DNA of 64,000 nucleotides from Blastocystis hominis (lineage: Eukaryota > Sar > Bigyra > Opalinata > Blastocystidae). The notes beneath the pieces are model-generated. The model ran no database searches, was not told the DNA's origin, and saw only the letters and a program-made list of their open reading frames with translations. Below, piece by piece: positions 21,301 to 32,197 of this stretch. Positions within the stretch are counted from its first letter, which is position 1. Each line of letters begins with the position of its first letter. The position numbers were made by a program, and so were the translations under genes. The stretch covers positions 695,153 to 759,152 of the forward strand of contig NW_013171815.1 in assembly GCF_000151665.1 (NCBI RefSeq). The letters are read 5' to 3'.

Positions 21301-21619
21301 GTCGGCGACTTGTTACAACTGGAAGGAGTTTATGAACGCGGTGCGCGACTATGATCGCTTCTGGATGGACACGGATGAGGACGGACAGAAGAAGCCGATC
21401 GGATGGGAGACGCTGACGGAGGACGCGGTGGAGGAGGAAGCGAACGGAGCGGAGGAAGGAAGCGACTTCTCGGAGGATTTGAATCCTTCAGATTTGGAGG
21501 ACGACGATGACGACGAGGATATGGACGAGGATGTCGATGAGGAGGAGCCAGAAGAAGGAAACGAGGAGAATTCGGAGGATGATTATGACGACGATGTTAT
21601 GGATCTTAGCGATATGTAA
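18320..21619 (+). CDS. SPT16: FACT complex subunit SPT16
   Basis: Histone chaperone that, with SSRP1/Pob3, moves nucleosomes during transcription and replication. About 1015 residues, normal for the family. After the first introns: a pita-bread aminopeptidase-like N-terminal domain (EERESWGNSDCLCFIQG, SVGVRYASYCAALART, KECGTGIGLEFRES), a dimerisation segment, the middle pleckstrin-like domains (IHGVPVPFSVHTVRTV, YGYFRINFHTP, LEAHVNGFRY, FVILHFHLLNPIMIG, VQFFTEV, MGRPFKEMV), the WLDS...NWK ending and a long Asp/Glu tail. About eight introns near 30 nt, including 21061-21090 just before CLVVTLDEIEHV. The body from about 18.9 to 21.6 kb is clearly richer in GC than its surroundings. TAA is followed by TGTTTGTT. 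Confidence 0.95.
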
Positions 21620-21657
21620 TGTTACATTTTTTTGTTTGTTGGAAGCAGTTTTGTGGA

Positions 21658-22167
21658 ATGAGCCAGATTAACTTGGACTCCCTTATTGTATGTGGTTCGA
21701 AGCGAATTGGACTGTAGATGACGGTAGAAGAGAAGGACCTCTTCACACGCTACAATTACCTGAACGAGGAGCTGAAGGATATCAACAACTCGATCGAGCA
21801 GATTAAAGTGAGTCGTTTTTCTTGGTGGTTAACGATTAGAAGCATAGTCAACTGTTATCCGATGCTTTGGAGGAGAGCATGCTAGCGGAGGATGAAGAAG
21901 GCAATCTCATGTAAAAGGAGGTGAAAATGGCTGTAATCGTCTAGGTTGAGTTGCGGAAGCATTTTTGTCCAAATGGGATTCGATTCTGTTGAAGAACGTC
22001 TCAGCAAGATGTCAGAAGACGCGCAAAAGGAGCAAGACAAATTGGAAGAGGAAAGAAACGAAAAACAAACCGAATTAGAGGTAATTTGAAGTTTAGGAAA
22101 TATTAGTATTTAGGAAATAAAGAAAAAGCTCTATGCTCGTTTTGGTGATCTTGTTGTGCTGGGTTAA
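21658..22167 (+). CDS. PFDN4: Prefoldin subunit 4
   Basis: Beta-type prefoldin subunit, part of the jellyfish-shaped hexamer that passes nascent actin and tubulin to CCT. Four introns (near 21688, 21808, 21912 and 22081) join a coiled coil (EEKDLFTRYNYLNEELKDI), a central hairpin (LSCGSIFVQMGF) and a second coiled coil ending in KKKLYARFGDLVVLG, which matches the typical LYAKFG ending of subunit 4. About 130 residues. ATG at 21658 lies about 20 bp after the TGTTTGTT of SPT16. Confidence 0.88.
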
Positions 22168-22258
22168 TAATTGTTGTTAATCTTTTCGTACATTCTTTGT
22201 TTTAAAAGAAATTAAAATATATATATATAAATATATTCACACAGACAAATAAACAAAA

Positions 22259-25200
22259 ATGTCTACTCAATCTCAAGCTGGACCGCAAAATATCTCGCGG
22301 CTAGTTGAGTACCTTGACATTGAAAATGAGAAGAGTTTTGATGAATGTTGTCTGAAAGAGATTGAGATTGTTTCAAATATCGTAGATAGCAATAGTGCCT
22401 ATGTTACTATCGATACCGTACTATTTCAAGCATATGTACTTCTCGAATTTCGGATCGAGCAATCAAAGCATTCGTTGAGCGATCGTCTCATTGAATCTAT
22501 CTTCTCCTTCATCGAACGCCATGTAAAACCATATGAAACGAACTATAGGGAAAATGAGAATGGTTGTTTGCAACGAGCGCTAAATTTGTTTGCAATGTAC
22601 TTTTCATATAATGTGTAGCTGTGCCACATATTTATATCACCAAAAGAATTTGAGGATCCCGGAACATCTCTCGGAGAATGCTATTCTATCGATTCTTCGT
22701 TGTACAAAGTCTCTCCTAATGGTAGCTGACTCTTCCAACATGGAGCCTTTCATCAAATTACTCACAACACCAATTACCCCCGAAATAGAGAATTCTTGGG
22801 AAAAACTCACAATTCTACCTGCTATCGAGTCAACTCCTGCAGTTCAACATCTTCAAAGTCAGGACTTCGCCTCTATCCTTCCTGTTCACCTCTACAGTCT
22901 CAACGAATTGATTTCTCATTCCTCCCATGAGATTTGCAGCACTTCGCTCATCTGTATTGAGTTAACTCTCCTTGGTACCCAAGGAAAGCATATTACTCCA
23001 CTTCTGCCAGCATTGCTTTCAAATCTCGTTGTGGCTCTTCGAACCAACTCGCTTATGACTTGGAGGGAAAAGGCGCTTTCCACGTTTATCTTTGCTCATT
23101 CCCTTTCATTGATTGAAACTCCATCGAACAAGCCGGAAACGAAATCGATTAGCGAAATGGTGGCAGACTGGTTGGAAATGGCGAACCATGGACCGGGAAA
23201 GGAGGAAAAAGTTTTGGAGCCGAAGGGAGAAAACGAGTCCTTCGTTGAATTTCAGACACGGCGCGTTCTTTTTGAACTCTCAAAGCAAATTCCGCCTTTG
23301 GTTGCGGTGCTGCTTGAATGCATCGCTTCAGAATCTCATGTAAACGTGACTGTGACAACGGAGCACGCCTGTTTTTTGCTGATTCAGCCAGCCGTTGCAT
23401 TCTTTCCTGAGAGTATTCCACTGCTTATTGATCGAATGGTATCTTTTTTGTATTCATCCCATCCTCTGCTTGTGAATGTTTCTCGCCTCCAAACGAGGGA
23501 GATTCTGCAAACCATTTTGATGAACGACAAACTAACAAATGAATTGTTGATCCATATTGTGCAGCTGATCGACTCCCTGCCTTCTTTTCTCCATCAGCAC
23601 AACGCGCAAGCCAGTTTGCTGGCATTGTCGCGATTGCGAGGCTATTGCAGCGTTTTGGGAGAGAGATATTCGGCGGTGTTTACGATTCGTGGAGATGTGC
23701 TGACACAGCTTCGAACCTGGTATGAAACAATGAAGGAACTGCTCCATATTCAAAGCATTTCGACGGTTGGAGTGGATATCATAGACGAGGCGAAAAGCTC
23801 TGCATTCTTTCGAGTGATTTATGAGTTTTTGGATGATACGTGCAGTGAAGAGCTTTTGAATTGGATTTTTGAGTCTGTTGAAACGATGAAGGATGATTGG
23901 GTGAGCGAGATCGCTCTTTGGATTATGAATGATTGCTTGGACGATTCCTATGAAGCAGCTTTGCTGCTTCCAGTCATCGTAAAGAAAAGTCAAACGCAGT
24001 TGAACGCATCGCAGTTCGAAGTGTTTGATTCGCTATTGGGAGGATTGAAGTCGATGTCGAATGTGAGCAAAAAGAATGCTTCGATGATTCTTTATTCAAT
24101 CGTCTCGGTTTTGATCCCATTCGATGCGTTTTCATACTTCCAGCCACAACTTCTCTTTCTCCTCTTTTTATATCGCACACTCACAACCGAACCTGGAGTT
24201 ATTTTAGCCTGTTTCCACATAATTCTCACTCACCTTCACCTTTCATCTCTCTCTCAATTAGTGTACGATAACTACGACTATTTACTGGATTCAACGTTGC
24301 TCCAAGTTCGACTTGCTTCTTCGCTTTCTCTTGATGTTTTGTCTTTTCTTCTGCGTGTTTTGGAAAGTTTGTGGTCGTTATTATTGAAGACAGCGTTTTC
24401 TGAACCACTCTTTCCTTTTATGCGAGATTCGGTGAACGTCTGCAGAGAATTATTGCATCGGTATCAAGCAGACGCTTTGAAGACATTGCTGCCTCTCACG
24501 TCATGTCTCGTTCAGTTGGTGAATGAAAAACCGATGGAAACGGACGAGCCGAGCGAATCGTCGATTGCAATGATCGTGAGATCGTATCTCCAAGAGAAGA
24601 AAAGGACATTGCTTCCCTTAACGCCAATTTCTCCTTCGTTTTTAAATCCAAGTCACCAAGAAGACAAAGAAAAGGAGGAGAAGGAGGAGGAGAGAGAGAG
24701 AGATGGCAACAATGATGAGAAGTCGAGTGAGGATGAAGATGAGTTGTGGGAAGAACAAGAGAAACCCGATGAACGATACGATCTTCTTTCGTCGATTGTG
24801 AAGGATATTCGATATTTCTTGCAGACGGATGATGTGTCCCTTCAAATCAATACGCTAAATATCGTTTTGGAAGTGTGCAAAATCGTCGACAAGGAAAGAA
24901 AACAGTCTTACTTGGTTCCAATGATCCCGCTCATTTCTTCTCTCTTGCAGACTTCCCATTTTACTCTTTTTTCGTCTGCTCTCACTGCAGCCATGCAAAT
25001 CATTTCTTCCAATCCTCAAAGCACGGTAATGTATGTCAAAGAGAAAATCTGGCCTGCGTTGAAATCAAAGTTGTATAGTTGTTTGGATGCTCGGAACGGA
25101 GATTTTTCGCAAATAAGAAGTGCAGAGCTTGCGGATCGAGTCGAAGTGTTTGTCTGTGAAAATATCGAAAGTGTGTATTCTGATTCGATCGTGTTTGGCG

Positions 25201-25464
25201 ATGTTTGTGGAGAACTCCTTGAGTGGATCAACGAGAAATCGAAGGAAGGAGTGATTCCTGCATATTGTGAGAAACTGTTAGAGAAAGCGGGCAAATTCAA
25301 TTTTGATGTGGTTGCCCAAATGCTGATCGAATTGGATCCAGACCAATATGCTGCATTTGTGAAGAAACAGAGACAAGGATGCGTACGCTATCGGAAGATC
25401 GTGAATGTTCAGCACAATACCATCAATTCGATATTCGTCGAGTCATTGATACGAGCTATTTCTT
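22259..25464 (+). CDS. TTI1: TTI1-like HEAT-repeat protein of the TTT complex
   Basis: TTI1 with TELO2 and TTI2 stabilises PI3K-like kinases (TOR, ATM, ATR). The protein is about 1045 residues, all helical repeats; the best anchor is NYDYLLDSTLLQVRL followed by SLDVLSFLLRVLES, which matches the NSDYLVN...LRHLALHP region of TTI1. A Glu-rich loop near 24660-24740 lies where TTI1 also has an acidic loop. A 31-nt intron (starting near 22588) and a 30-nt intron near 25383 keep the frame. There is no genomic stop: T25464 lies 4 nt before TGTTTGTT (25469-25476), so UAA is formed by polyadenylation. Confidence 0.75.
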
Positions 25465-25506
25465 TCACTGTTTGTTTGACAAGTTGTCATTTGTTGTTTG
25501 TTTTGC

Positions 25507-26715
25507 ATGTTGTCGATATATTCTCTCTCTGTGGTATCCTTTGTAATCCATATTGCTTTCATTTGTATTGGAGACTACTGCGACAAAACATGTAGCAACT
25601 CTTGCAACTTTAATACGCCAAAGGGAATACGATTCACTACACCGATATTGATTATAAAGTTTACTCTGATGCCGCTTTGCATGTTCTCAATGGCCAGAGT
25701 CCGTTTATGCGAGCTACATATAGATACACTCCTATTCTGTATACCATTCATTGTTTCTTTTTAGAATAGAGCTTATCTTATGATTCCAAACCATGTTCTA
25801 TTTTACTCATTTGGAAAGTGTATATTCTCTCTGTGTGATGTATTGTGTGGAATACTAGTGTTTCAAATATTCAAAAACCAGGGAATTGAAACGCGCAAAA
25901 ATCTTCGTCTGACTTCGTTATGGGTTTTCAATCCGTATGTGATATATTTATCGACCCGAGGCAGCGCCGATTCACTGGAATGCCTCTTTGTTTTTCTAAC
26001 GGTATTCCTTATTCTAAAAGGGAAGATTGCTTTCAGCGCCATTGTTTTTGGTATTTCTGTTCATTTTAAGCTATATCCCATTGTTTACTCATTGGCATTA
26101 TTTTGTTACAGTTTATCTAAATCCTGGAGAAAAGCGCTTCGTTTAACACTGATTAGTGCATCTGTGTATCTTTCTCTCCAATTCTTATTTACTGAAATCT
26201 ATGGAATTACATTTCTGAACGAAACCTTGTTTCACCATGCGCAGAGAGTGGACATAAAGCACAATTATTCGATCTACTTTTACCCATTCTATCTTCTCTC
26301 TTCTATGCACCGCAAGCCAGGTCTGTGGGTGTGGATTCCTCACCTCCTTCTTTTTCCACTGATATCAGTCAAGTTTTATCAAGACCTACCACTAGCCATA
26401 TTTGTGTTGACGTTTTTATTTGTCACGTTCAATAAGGTTATAACAGCACAGTACTTTAATTGGTGGATAGGTCCTTTGATCCTAATTGTGCCCCAATCTT
26501 CGCTAACAAAACTGCAATGGGTAATGATATTGATTCTATTTTTAGGACCGCAAAGTCTGTGGAACTATGTTGCATATCAATTGGAGTTTAACGGAAAGAA
26601 TACCTTCAGGGAAGTGTGGTTTCTTTGTATAGTTATCTTCATCTCGAATGTGATATTGTTGCTCATTATTTTGCAGGGTCATAATTTTGCATTGTTTAAG
26701 TGTAAAACTGATTAG
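25507..26715 (+). CDS. PIGM: GPI mannosyltransferase 1 (PIG-M)
   Basis: ER membrane enzyme that adds the first mannose to the GPI anchor precursor. Two 31-32-nt introns (near 25589 and 25738) restore [13 protein letters not shown], the DxD-type luminal catalytic motif, and [14 protein letters not shown]. Later hallmarks: [44 protein letters not shown] and [16 protein letters not shown]. About eight to ten membrane spans. ATG at 25507 is only 31 bp after the TGTTTGTT of TTI1. TAG at 26713-26715 is followed by TGTTTGTT near 26733. Confidence 0.92.
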
Positions 26716-26746
26716 AACTCCTTTTAAGTAGCTTGTTTGTTCCAAA

Positions 26747-27400
26747 ATGACCGTAATTTCGCCAAAAACGTTTTCACTCTCGTAGCCATCCAATCGCATA
26801 CAGAAGAAAAAAGAGATTCTTCATATTCCAGCATCAAAAAAGCCTATCCATATTCCCATTCCGCGTGAACAACTGCATCATTCTGATAATGATCTCACTC
26901 TATTGACTACATCCCAGAAGCGGCATTACAAGTATCAAAAGGAGCAACTACTGATTGGATATCCGACTGCGATGGGTGAATCACTGTTTGAAGTATCAGC
27001 TTTTCATTCGATGGATATTAGGTTGATAGAGTACTCGTTCCTCCAACGACCCTGCAACCCGAATTCCGGTAACATATTTATAGCAGATCGATAGATAATG
27101 AATAGATGTACACATTACATTTTGCTTGATGGGCGGTTTGATTTAATGCCAGGTGTACAGAGCGGTCCTTCGAATCATTTTGCAATTCAAGTAAATCCAA
27201 TGATAGCAACACCGATTGTGCAAGTAGGAATGCTTTCAATGACTGAAAACAGCACCAATCATCAGGTCCTATTCAGTTTTATGGATTTCCTCAAGGATTC
27301 TTCCCTTCGTAGGAGCTTCATTCCATTTCTTTCACATACAGAACCAATTCCTATTCAATGTCTCGTGAACTACGCAACTTTATCATACCAACAATTATGA
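26747..27400 (+). CDS. Hypothetical protein
   Basis: Three short introns (near 26784, 26991 and 27068) give about 185 residues with mixed strand and helix content (CTHYILLDGRFDLMPGV, NHFAIQVNPMIATPIVQVG). No membrane span, and no family recognised. It starts right after the PIG-M polyadenylation element and ends with TGA at 27398-27400, next to the palindrome shared with the convergent glycosyltransferase-like gene. Confidence 0.6.
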
Positions 27401-27419
27401 ATCCATTCAAAACATATTC

Positions 27420-27434
27420 TGTTTGGCTCAAACA
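27420..27434. terminator. Shared palindromic 3'-end element
   Basis: TGTTTG-GCT-CAAACA, a perfect 6-bp inverted repeat between a plus-strand gene ending at 27400 and a minus-strand gene ending at 27452. Each half reads as TGTTTG in the sense of its own gene. Confidence 0.75.
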
Positions 27435-27451
27435 CACCATCACTACTATTT

Positions 27452-28666
27452 CTACTGGATACGTCTTATCACAAATCCCTCCCGGGATCGACTTAAACGC
27501 CATCCTCCCTTCTCATCCAAACGCCCATGATGCAGTTTTAGCCCATTCAACACATTGAAGTTCCATCGTTCGTTAAAATTGGCCGAACGACGTCCACGGT
27601 TGTAGTTGGTATCTCTTCCGATGTGGATACTAACTACAGAAACGGTTCCGTCCACAAGATCATAGGGCTTGGTCCGGTCTTTCCCTTTCCACATCAAACC
27701 AAGCAAATAATTGTCGATTTCACGACGACCCACAATGACTTGATGAGTCCGATTTGTTACAAGAGGGATCGCTTCTCGGGAGAAAATGAAGTAATCCTAG
27801 ACTTTACAACGAACACTCACAGCACTCACGGCACTTCCAGCATTTCGAAGGGTACTTCTGGTTACCACCACAGAACGGAAGAATTGTTGTACATGGTCAA
27901 CAGATTCAAAGGCAAAGGGGATTTCCGAGTAATCTTTCTCATACACCCTGCCTGCCAATTCATGCTGTGGATGAAGCTTCTGCTCCTTTACCTGGCTTTG
28001 CAGGTATTTCAGTGCATCAAACACAGTATAGTTTAACAAAATATCCGCATTCACGTAACCATAATACAGAGCATTGAACGTTTGATAGGCAGAATAGTAC
28101 AAACCTGTGACTGTCGGTACACCAATTCTTGTAACCTCAAAATTTGTAATCACTTTCACGGAGGAATTGGAAAAACGGTTTATCAGTTCAGGAGTATGGG
28201 TGAACATGATCGCCTTAAACGAGTAAGCTTTCGAATAGGCATCTGCCATCGATTTCCAAATTCTCGATTTATTATTAATACGCTCTGTCCACCCCTCATC
28301 GGTTGTAAACAAAACTAAATCATATAAGGTGTTATCTTCTCTTTGGAAGTTAGAACTTCTTTCCATATTATCACTGAGAACTGGGTTGAATAAGGAAGGA
28401 ACATTCACATTCGGCTCTAAAGAAACTACTTTCTATTTTTCAATCAAATAACGCTAAATTATACATCTACATACTCACTAGATTCGTCAAACTGAAGAGG
28501 ATTCCCCCATGAGTACAACACACCAGCATACTGCTTATTTTCATTCAAAGAAATAAGTGACTAGAATACATTATACTCACAATGAATATTCTACATTCGA
28601 AAAAGCAATGCGTGCCACAAAACTGATAAACGTTATCAAAAGTGCTAAACCATATTGTATACACAT
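27452..28666 (-). CDS. Type II membrane glycosyltransferase-like protein
   Basis: ATG at 28666 begins with a hydrophobic signal anchor (YGLALLITFISFVARIAF). After three introns the lumenal domain of about 320 residues carries YGYVNADILLN, DYFIFSRE, GRREIDNYLLGLMW, DLVDGTVSVVSIHIG and NFNERWNFNVLNGL. This order (a NADIL-type motif, then an IGR-x-x-x-DN motif, then an ending with a DGT segment and an N/W-rich stretch) resembles a little-studied group of eukaryotic glycosyltransferase-like proteins. Donor and acceptor are unknown. Introns include one near 27790-27825. The stop is TAG at 27452-27454. Confidence 0.6.
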
Positions 28667-29001
28667 GTCTTATTATCCAAACTTTAGATAGAATATGCTT
28701 AGAGACAAATAGGACACTTTGTAAAAAGAATTTGACCAGTATGAATATTGATATCCATCAATATTATACTAAAAAACACGTAACTTCCCGCTTTCTATTT
28801 CTTACTAAACGGCACTTACAAAACACCGCAAACCCTGATCTACCTAGATCAAGTGAATGGTAATACAACAATAATGATTTTACGGTCTATTCAGCTCCAA
28901 AATGGTCATACAAGGAGTTTCTTGATAATCATAAACAGTGGATAGGGATCAATTGTAAGCTAAATACAGACTCTGTCAGGTATTAATTTGGATTAATCAA
29001 G

Positions 29002-30887
29002 ATGGTATGACTCTATGCACCGAATGTGTGATAATTAGGTTGTTTTGCTTGCAGCAGTCCTTACAAAGCCGGGAAAGGGTACTGTGTATATTTTTGAATT
29101 TCGATGAATAGTGTTGATATCACGACAATATGTAAACATGAATCGCACTCGTGTAGAAGTCTGGGTAGTAGGAGTGTGCTGTAATTGGTAGGGAATCCTT
29201 GCAGTTTTTCCGAAATTGCTGAGTGAATCGAATATGCAGCATACCTTTGTGGAAGCAAATAACTTACGGTACTTTGTCGTGTGGGACTGTAAACTCGTAG
29301 ATATGTGTATCAGCCGATCGAAAATCTGGTGGTATTAGTAGTGACAACGCGGAATAGCAATATCATAGAAGATTTGGAAACGTTGCACTTGGTGGCGAAG
29401 GGTATTGAATGAAAGGTGTGAGTGACAGTGCAGTGATTCCCGAGTACGCTGGTTCGATCAAAGAGGAGGCGATCGTGGATCATGCTTTTGACATAATATT
29501 CGCCCTGGACGAGCTGATAACGTATGGTGGAATGAACGAGCCGATTCCTCTGCAGCAGGTGCGTGTGAACTTGGTAATTGAGCGTGTGAGTGTGCGAGTG
29601 TAGGCGATGGAGAGCCACGAAGAAAAGCTGTTGGCGATGGTTCAGGAGAGCAAGATGAACCAGGCCCGCGAGATCATGAAGCAGAAGGAGCGCGAGCTGC
29701 AGTCGCACCAGCCGGCGCCTTCGGGTCTGTCCTTCTTCACCTCTCTGTTTTCCTCGGCGGTTTCGAACGTTGCGAATACGGTGCGCGCGGTGGATTCGGC
29801 GGCGGCGCGCTCCTCGGCGGCGTCCTCGTCGGCGTCTGCGTCTGCGTCTGCGTCGGTGCCCGCTTCGGAGCCTCGTTCTGCGTAGGGTCGAGTGTGTGTT
29901 TGGACGCGGAGAGGGGAGCTGAGCGCGAGTCTGGGCCGCGGGATGAAGCTGGGCGGCGGGAAGAAGGAGAGTCTGCAGGTAGGGCTGGCTGCGCGCCGTG
30001 ACGAGCAGGGGCTGATGGCCGAGGACCACCTCGTCGCCCCCGCGCGCCGCGCCGCGTCGGGGCAGGCCAGCGGGGCGAATGGAGGAACCGCGGGGAAGGC
30101 GGAGGGCGCGGTGCACGTGGGCGTGGAGGAGGAACTGTCGGTGAAACTGTCGCGCGACGGGCTGATCGAGAGCGTGGACGTGAAGGGCACGCTGTCGGTG
30201 CGCGTGCACGACGCGGGCGCGGCGAAGGTGCGGATCCAGCTGGGCGCGCTGAGCGCGGAGGGCTTCCAGTGCCAGCTCCACCCCACCATCGCGCGCTCTT
30301 TCTTCGCCGACCACGTGCTCCAGCTCAAGCAGCCCGACCGCGGATTCCCCGTCGACTCCACCGTCTCGCTCCTCCGCTGGCGCCAACCCGCGGGGGGCGA
30401 CGCGCTTCTGCCCATCAACGTCACCTGCTGGCCCGAGAGCGAGGACGCCGGCTGCGACGTCAACGTCGAGTACACGCTCAACCCCGCCGTTCTCAAGCGC
30501 GTCGAGAACCTGCGCATCTGCATCCCGCTGCCGAGCGGCGCCTCGCCCGAAGTCCTGGCCATCGACGGCAATTACCATTACGTGGGGCAGGACTGCGCGG
30601 GTTAGACGTAGTATCCGAAGGAAAGCTTCCTGGAGTGGGAGGTGGACGAGGTGAGCGAGGAAAACGCGAACGGCGTGCTGGAGTTCAAGGTCAAGAGCGG
30701 ACAGCCCGACGACTTCTTCCCCGCCTCCGTGGAGTTCGACTCCCAGCAGACCTTCCTGGAGGTGAATGTGTGAAATGAGGTGTGAAGTGACGCGTAGGTG
30801 GTGGATGTCCAACAAGTGGCGGATGGAGCTCCCGTAAAGTTCTCACAAAGCAGTTCGATGAGAGTATCGAACTATTCGATTGCTTAG
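29002..30887 (+). CDS. ARCN1: Coatomer delta subunit (delta-COP)
   Basis: COPI coat subunit for retrograde Golgi-ER traffic. The start codon is followed at once by an intron (ATG|gt). The longin-like N-terminus reads [60 protein letters not shown] and [15 protein letters not shown], and then [11 protein letters not shown]. An Ala/Ser-rich linker leads to a mu-homology domain: [60 protein letters not shown] and [13 protein letters not shown]. About nine introns. The part from about 29.6 to 30.8 kb is very GC-rich compared with the 5' exons. TAG at 30885 is followed by TGTTTGTT at 30914-30921. Confidence 0.93.
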
Positions 30888-31153
30888 TGGACCGTGTAGT
30901 GTGTGCGTTGCTGTGTTTGTTTCAAAAAAGCAGGAATCGAAAAGAACCCCTTGGTGGTATCAAATAGAGAGAATCCAGGCTATGGAGATTTACCCCCAGT
31001 GCATTTGATTTTCTGCTGTATTGCCATATAGTTGAGTGATTACTATTCAATTTAATCAACAGTCGTAAGTTTGAGTTGAAAGAAGCATGGGAGGACCGAA
31101 TGGCGCGAGTCCTGCGTTTGTGAAAGAATTTTGAGAATCTCACTCGGGAGTAG

Positions 31154-31678
31154 ATGGTTGCTAATCGCAGAGTTACCTACCGTCGTCGACACTCCTACAA
31201 CACTGCTTCCAACAGAATCGAAGTCGTGAAGACCCCTGGTTTGTGGTTTGTGGTTGGAAGTAACGATTTAGGTGCTAGATTGACTGCCCACTATATTGAG
31301 AAGTCCGTTCAGGCTCCTAAGTGCCGTTGCTGCAAGAAAGTCCTTCCTGGAGTAAATGGTGGTTGTGAGGGGTAATGGTCAGATTCCCAGACTGCGAGTT
31401 AGCGATCTGAAGAACGTGACTCACTGCCAGCGCACTGTGTGCCGTGTGTATGGTGGAAATCTGTGCCACAAGTGTGTCCATGATCGGTAAGGAATTGAGT
31501 GTGTGAGTGAGTGTGCAGCATTCTGCGTGCGTTCCTGGTGGAGGAGCAGAAGATTGTGAAGCAGGTGGCTATGGCTAAGAGCGCTGCTAAGAAGGAGGAG
31601 AAGGCTTCCAAGAAGAGCTCGAAGGACGCGAAGGCCAAGAGCTCCAAGAAGACTGCCAAGAAGACTTCCAAGAAGTAA
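31154..31678 (+). CDS. RPL34: 60S ribosomal protein eL34
   Basis: Starts [16 protein letters not shown], then [18 protein letters not shown] and [30 protein letters not shown], with the two Cys pairs of eL34, and ends in a Lys-rich tail typical of the family. Three introns of 31-33 nt (near 31238, 31351 and 31487). About 140 residues. TAA at 31676-31678; TGTTTGTT at 31712-31719. Confidence 0.95.
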
Positions 31679-31739
31679 GGCTGTGCTTGATTTTGGTCAC
31701 TCAATGTGCGCTGTTTGTTTGAGAAAGAAGCGGATTGCG

Positions 31740-32197
31740 AACGGATATGTCTTCCGTGTTCTGGAATGAAGGAAGAGATAGATAAATAGATGGATAGATA
31801 GATAGATAGTATTGATGCAACAGAGAATCTGCTCAATCTGCTGTAGAATCTCTCGTTCTCCTGTTTGGAAACGGTCCTTTGCCTGGATGTAGAGGTTTGG
31901 AGGCAACTTGAGAATAGTTCAGAACCGCGATATGATGATGAATATGGGTGGATGATCTCGATTTCCTCTCGGAAAGCAGTGACTGTGAACGAAGTATGGA
32001 AGTTTGGCGGAAGGATGAGGAAGTAGTTCCGGGGTGAACCATCTGCGAATATCCGCGAATATGTGAAGCTAGACGACGGTAGAACAAAAGTATCAGTAAT
32101 ATATGTATCCTAATAACAAAGTATGCAGGATATGAAATAGAAATACAAGTCTTTCTTAGTAAATCTCTAATATCCTTATCTGTATTTTTATTGCCTT
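31740..32197. other. Intergenic stretch with a weak minus-strand ORF
   Basis: No gene is firmly supported. A (GATA)n-like run lies at 31775-31809. A minus-strand ORF from an ATG at 32042 to a stop at 31833 (about 70 codons, His/Ser-rich) and an overlapping helical-looking frame suggest a possible small multi-exon gene, but no splice set or TGTTTG element supports it. Confidence 0.4.

Noticed and set aside
25464-25476. Missing stop codons (TTI1, PTPA, p23) as sequencing errors or truncation
   Set aside because: The frame reaches the natural protein end, and the same T-N4-TGTTTGTT geometry is found each time; it fits polyadenylation-made stops.
29310-30815. 500-codon minus-strand frame across delta-COP
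   Set aside because: Shadow in a GC-rich region; low-complexity His/Arg/Leu; delta-COP on the other strand has full homology.
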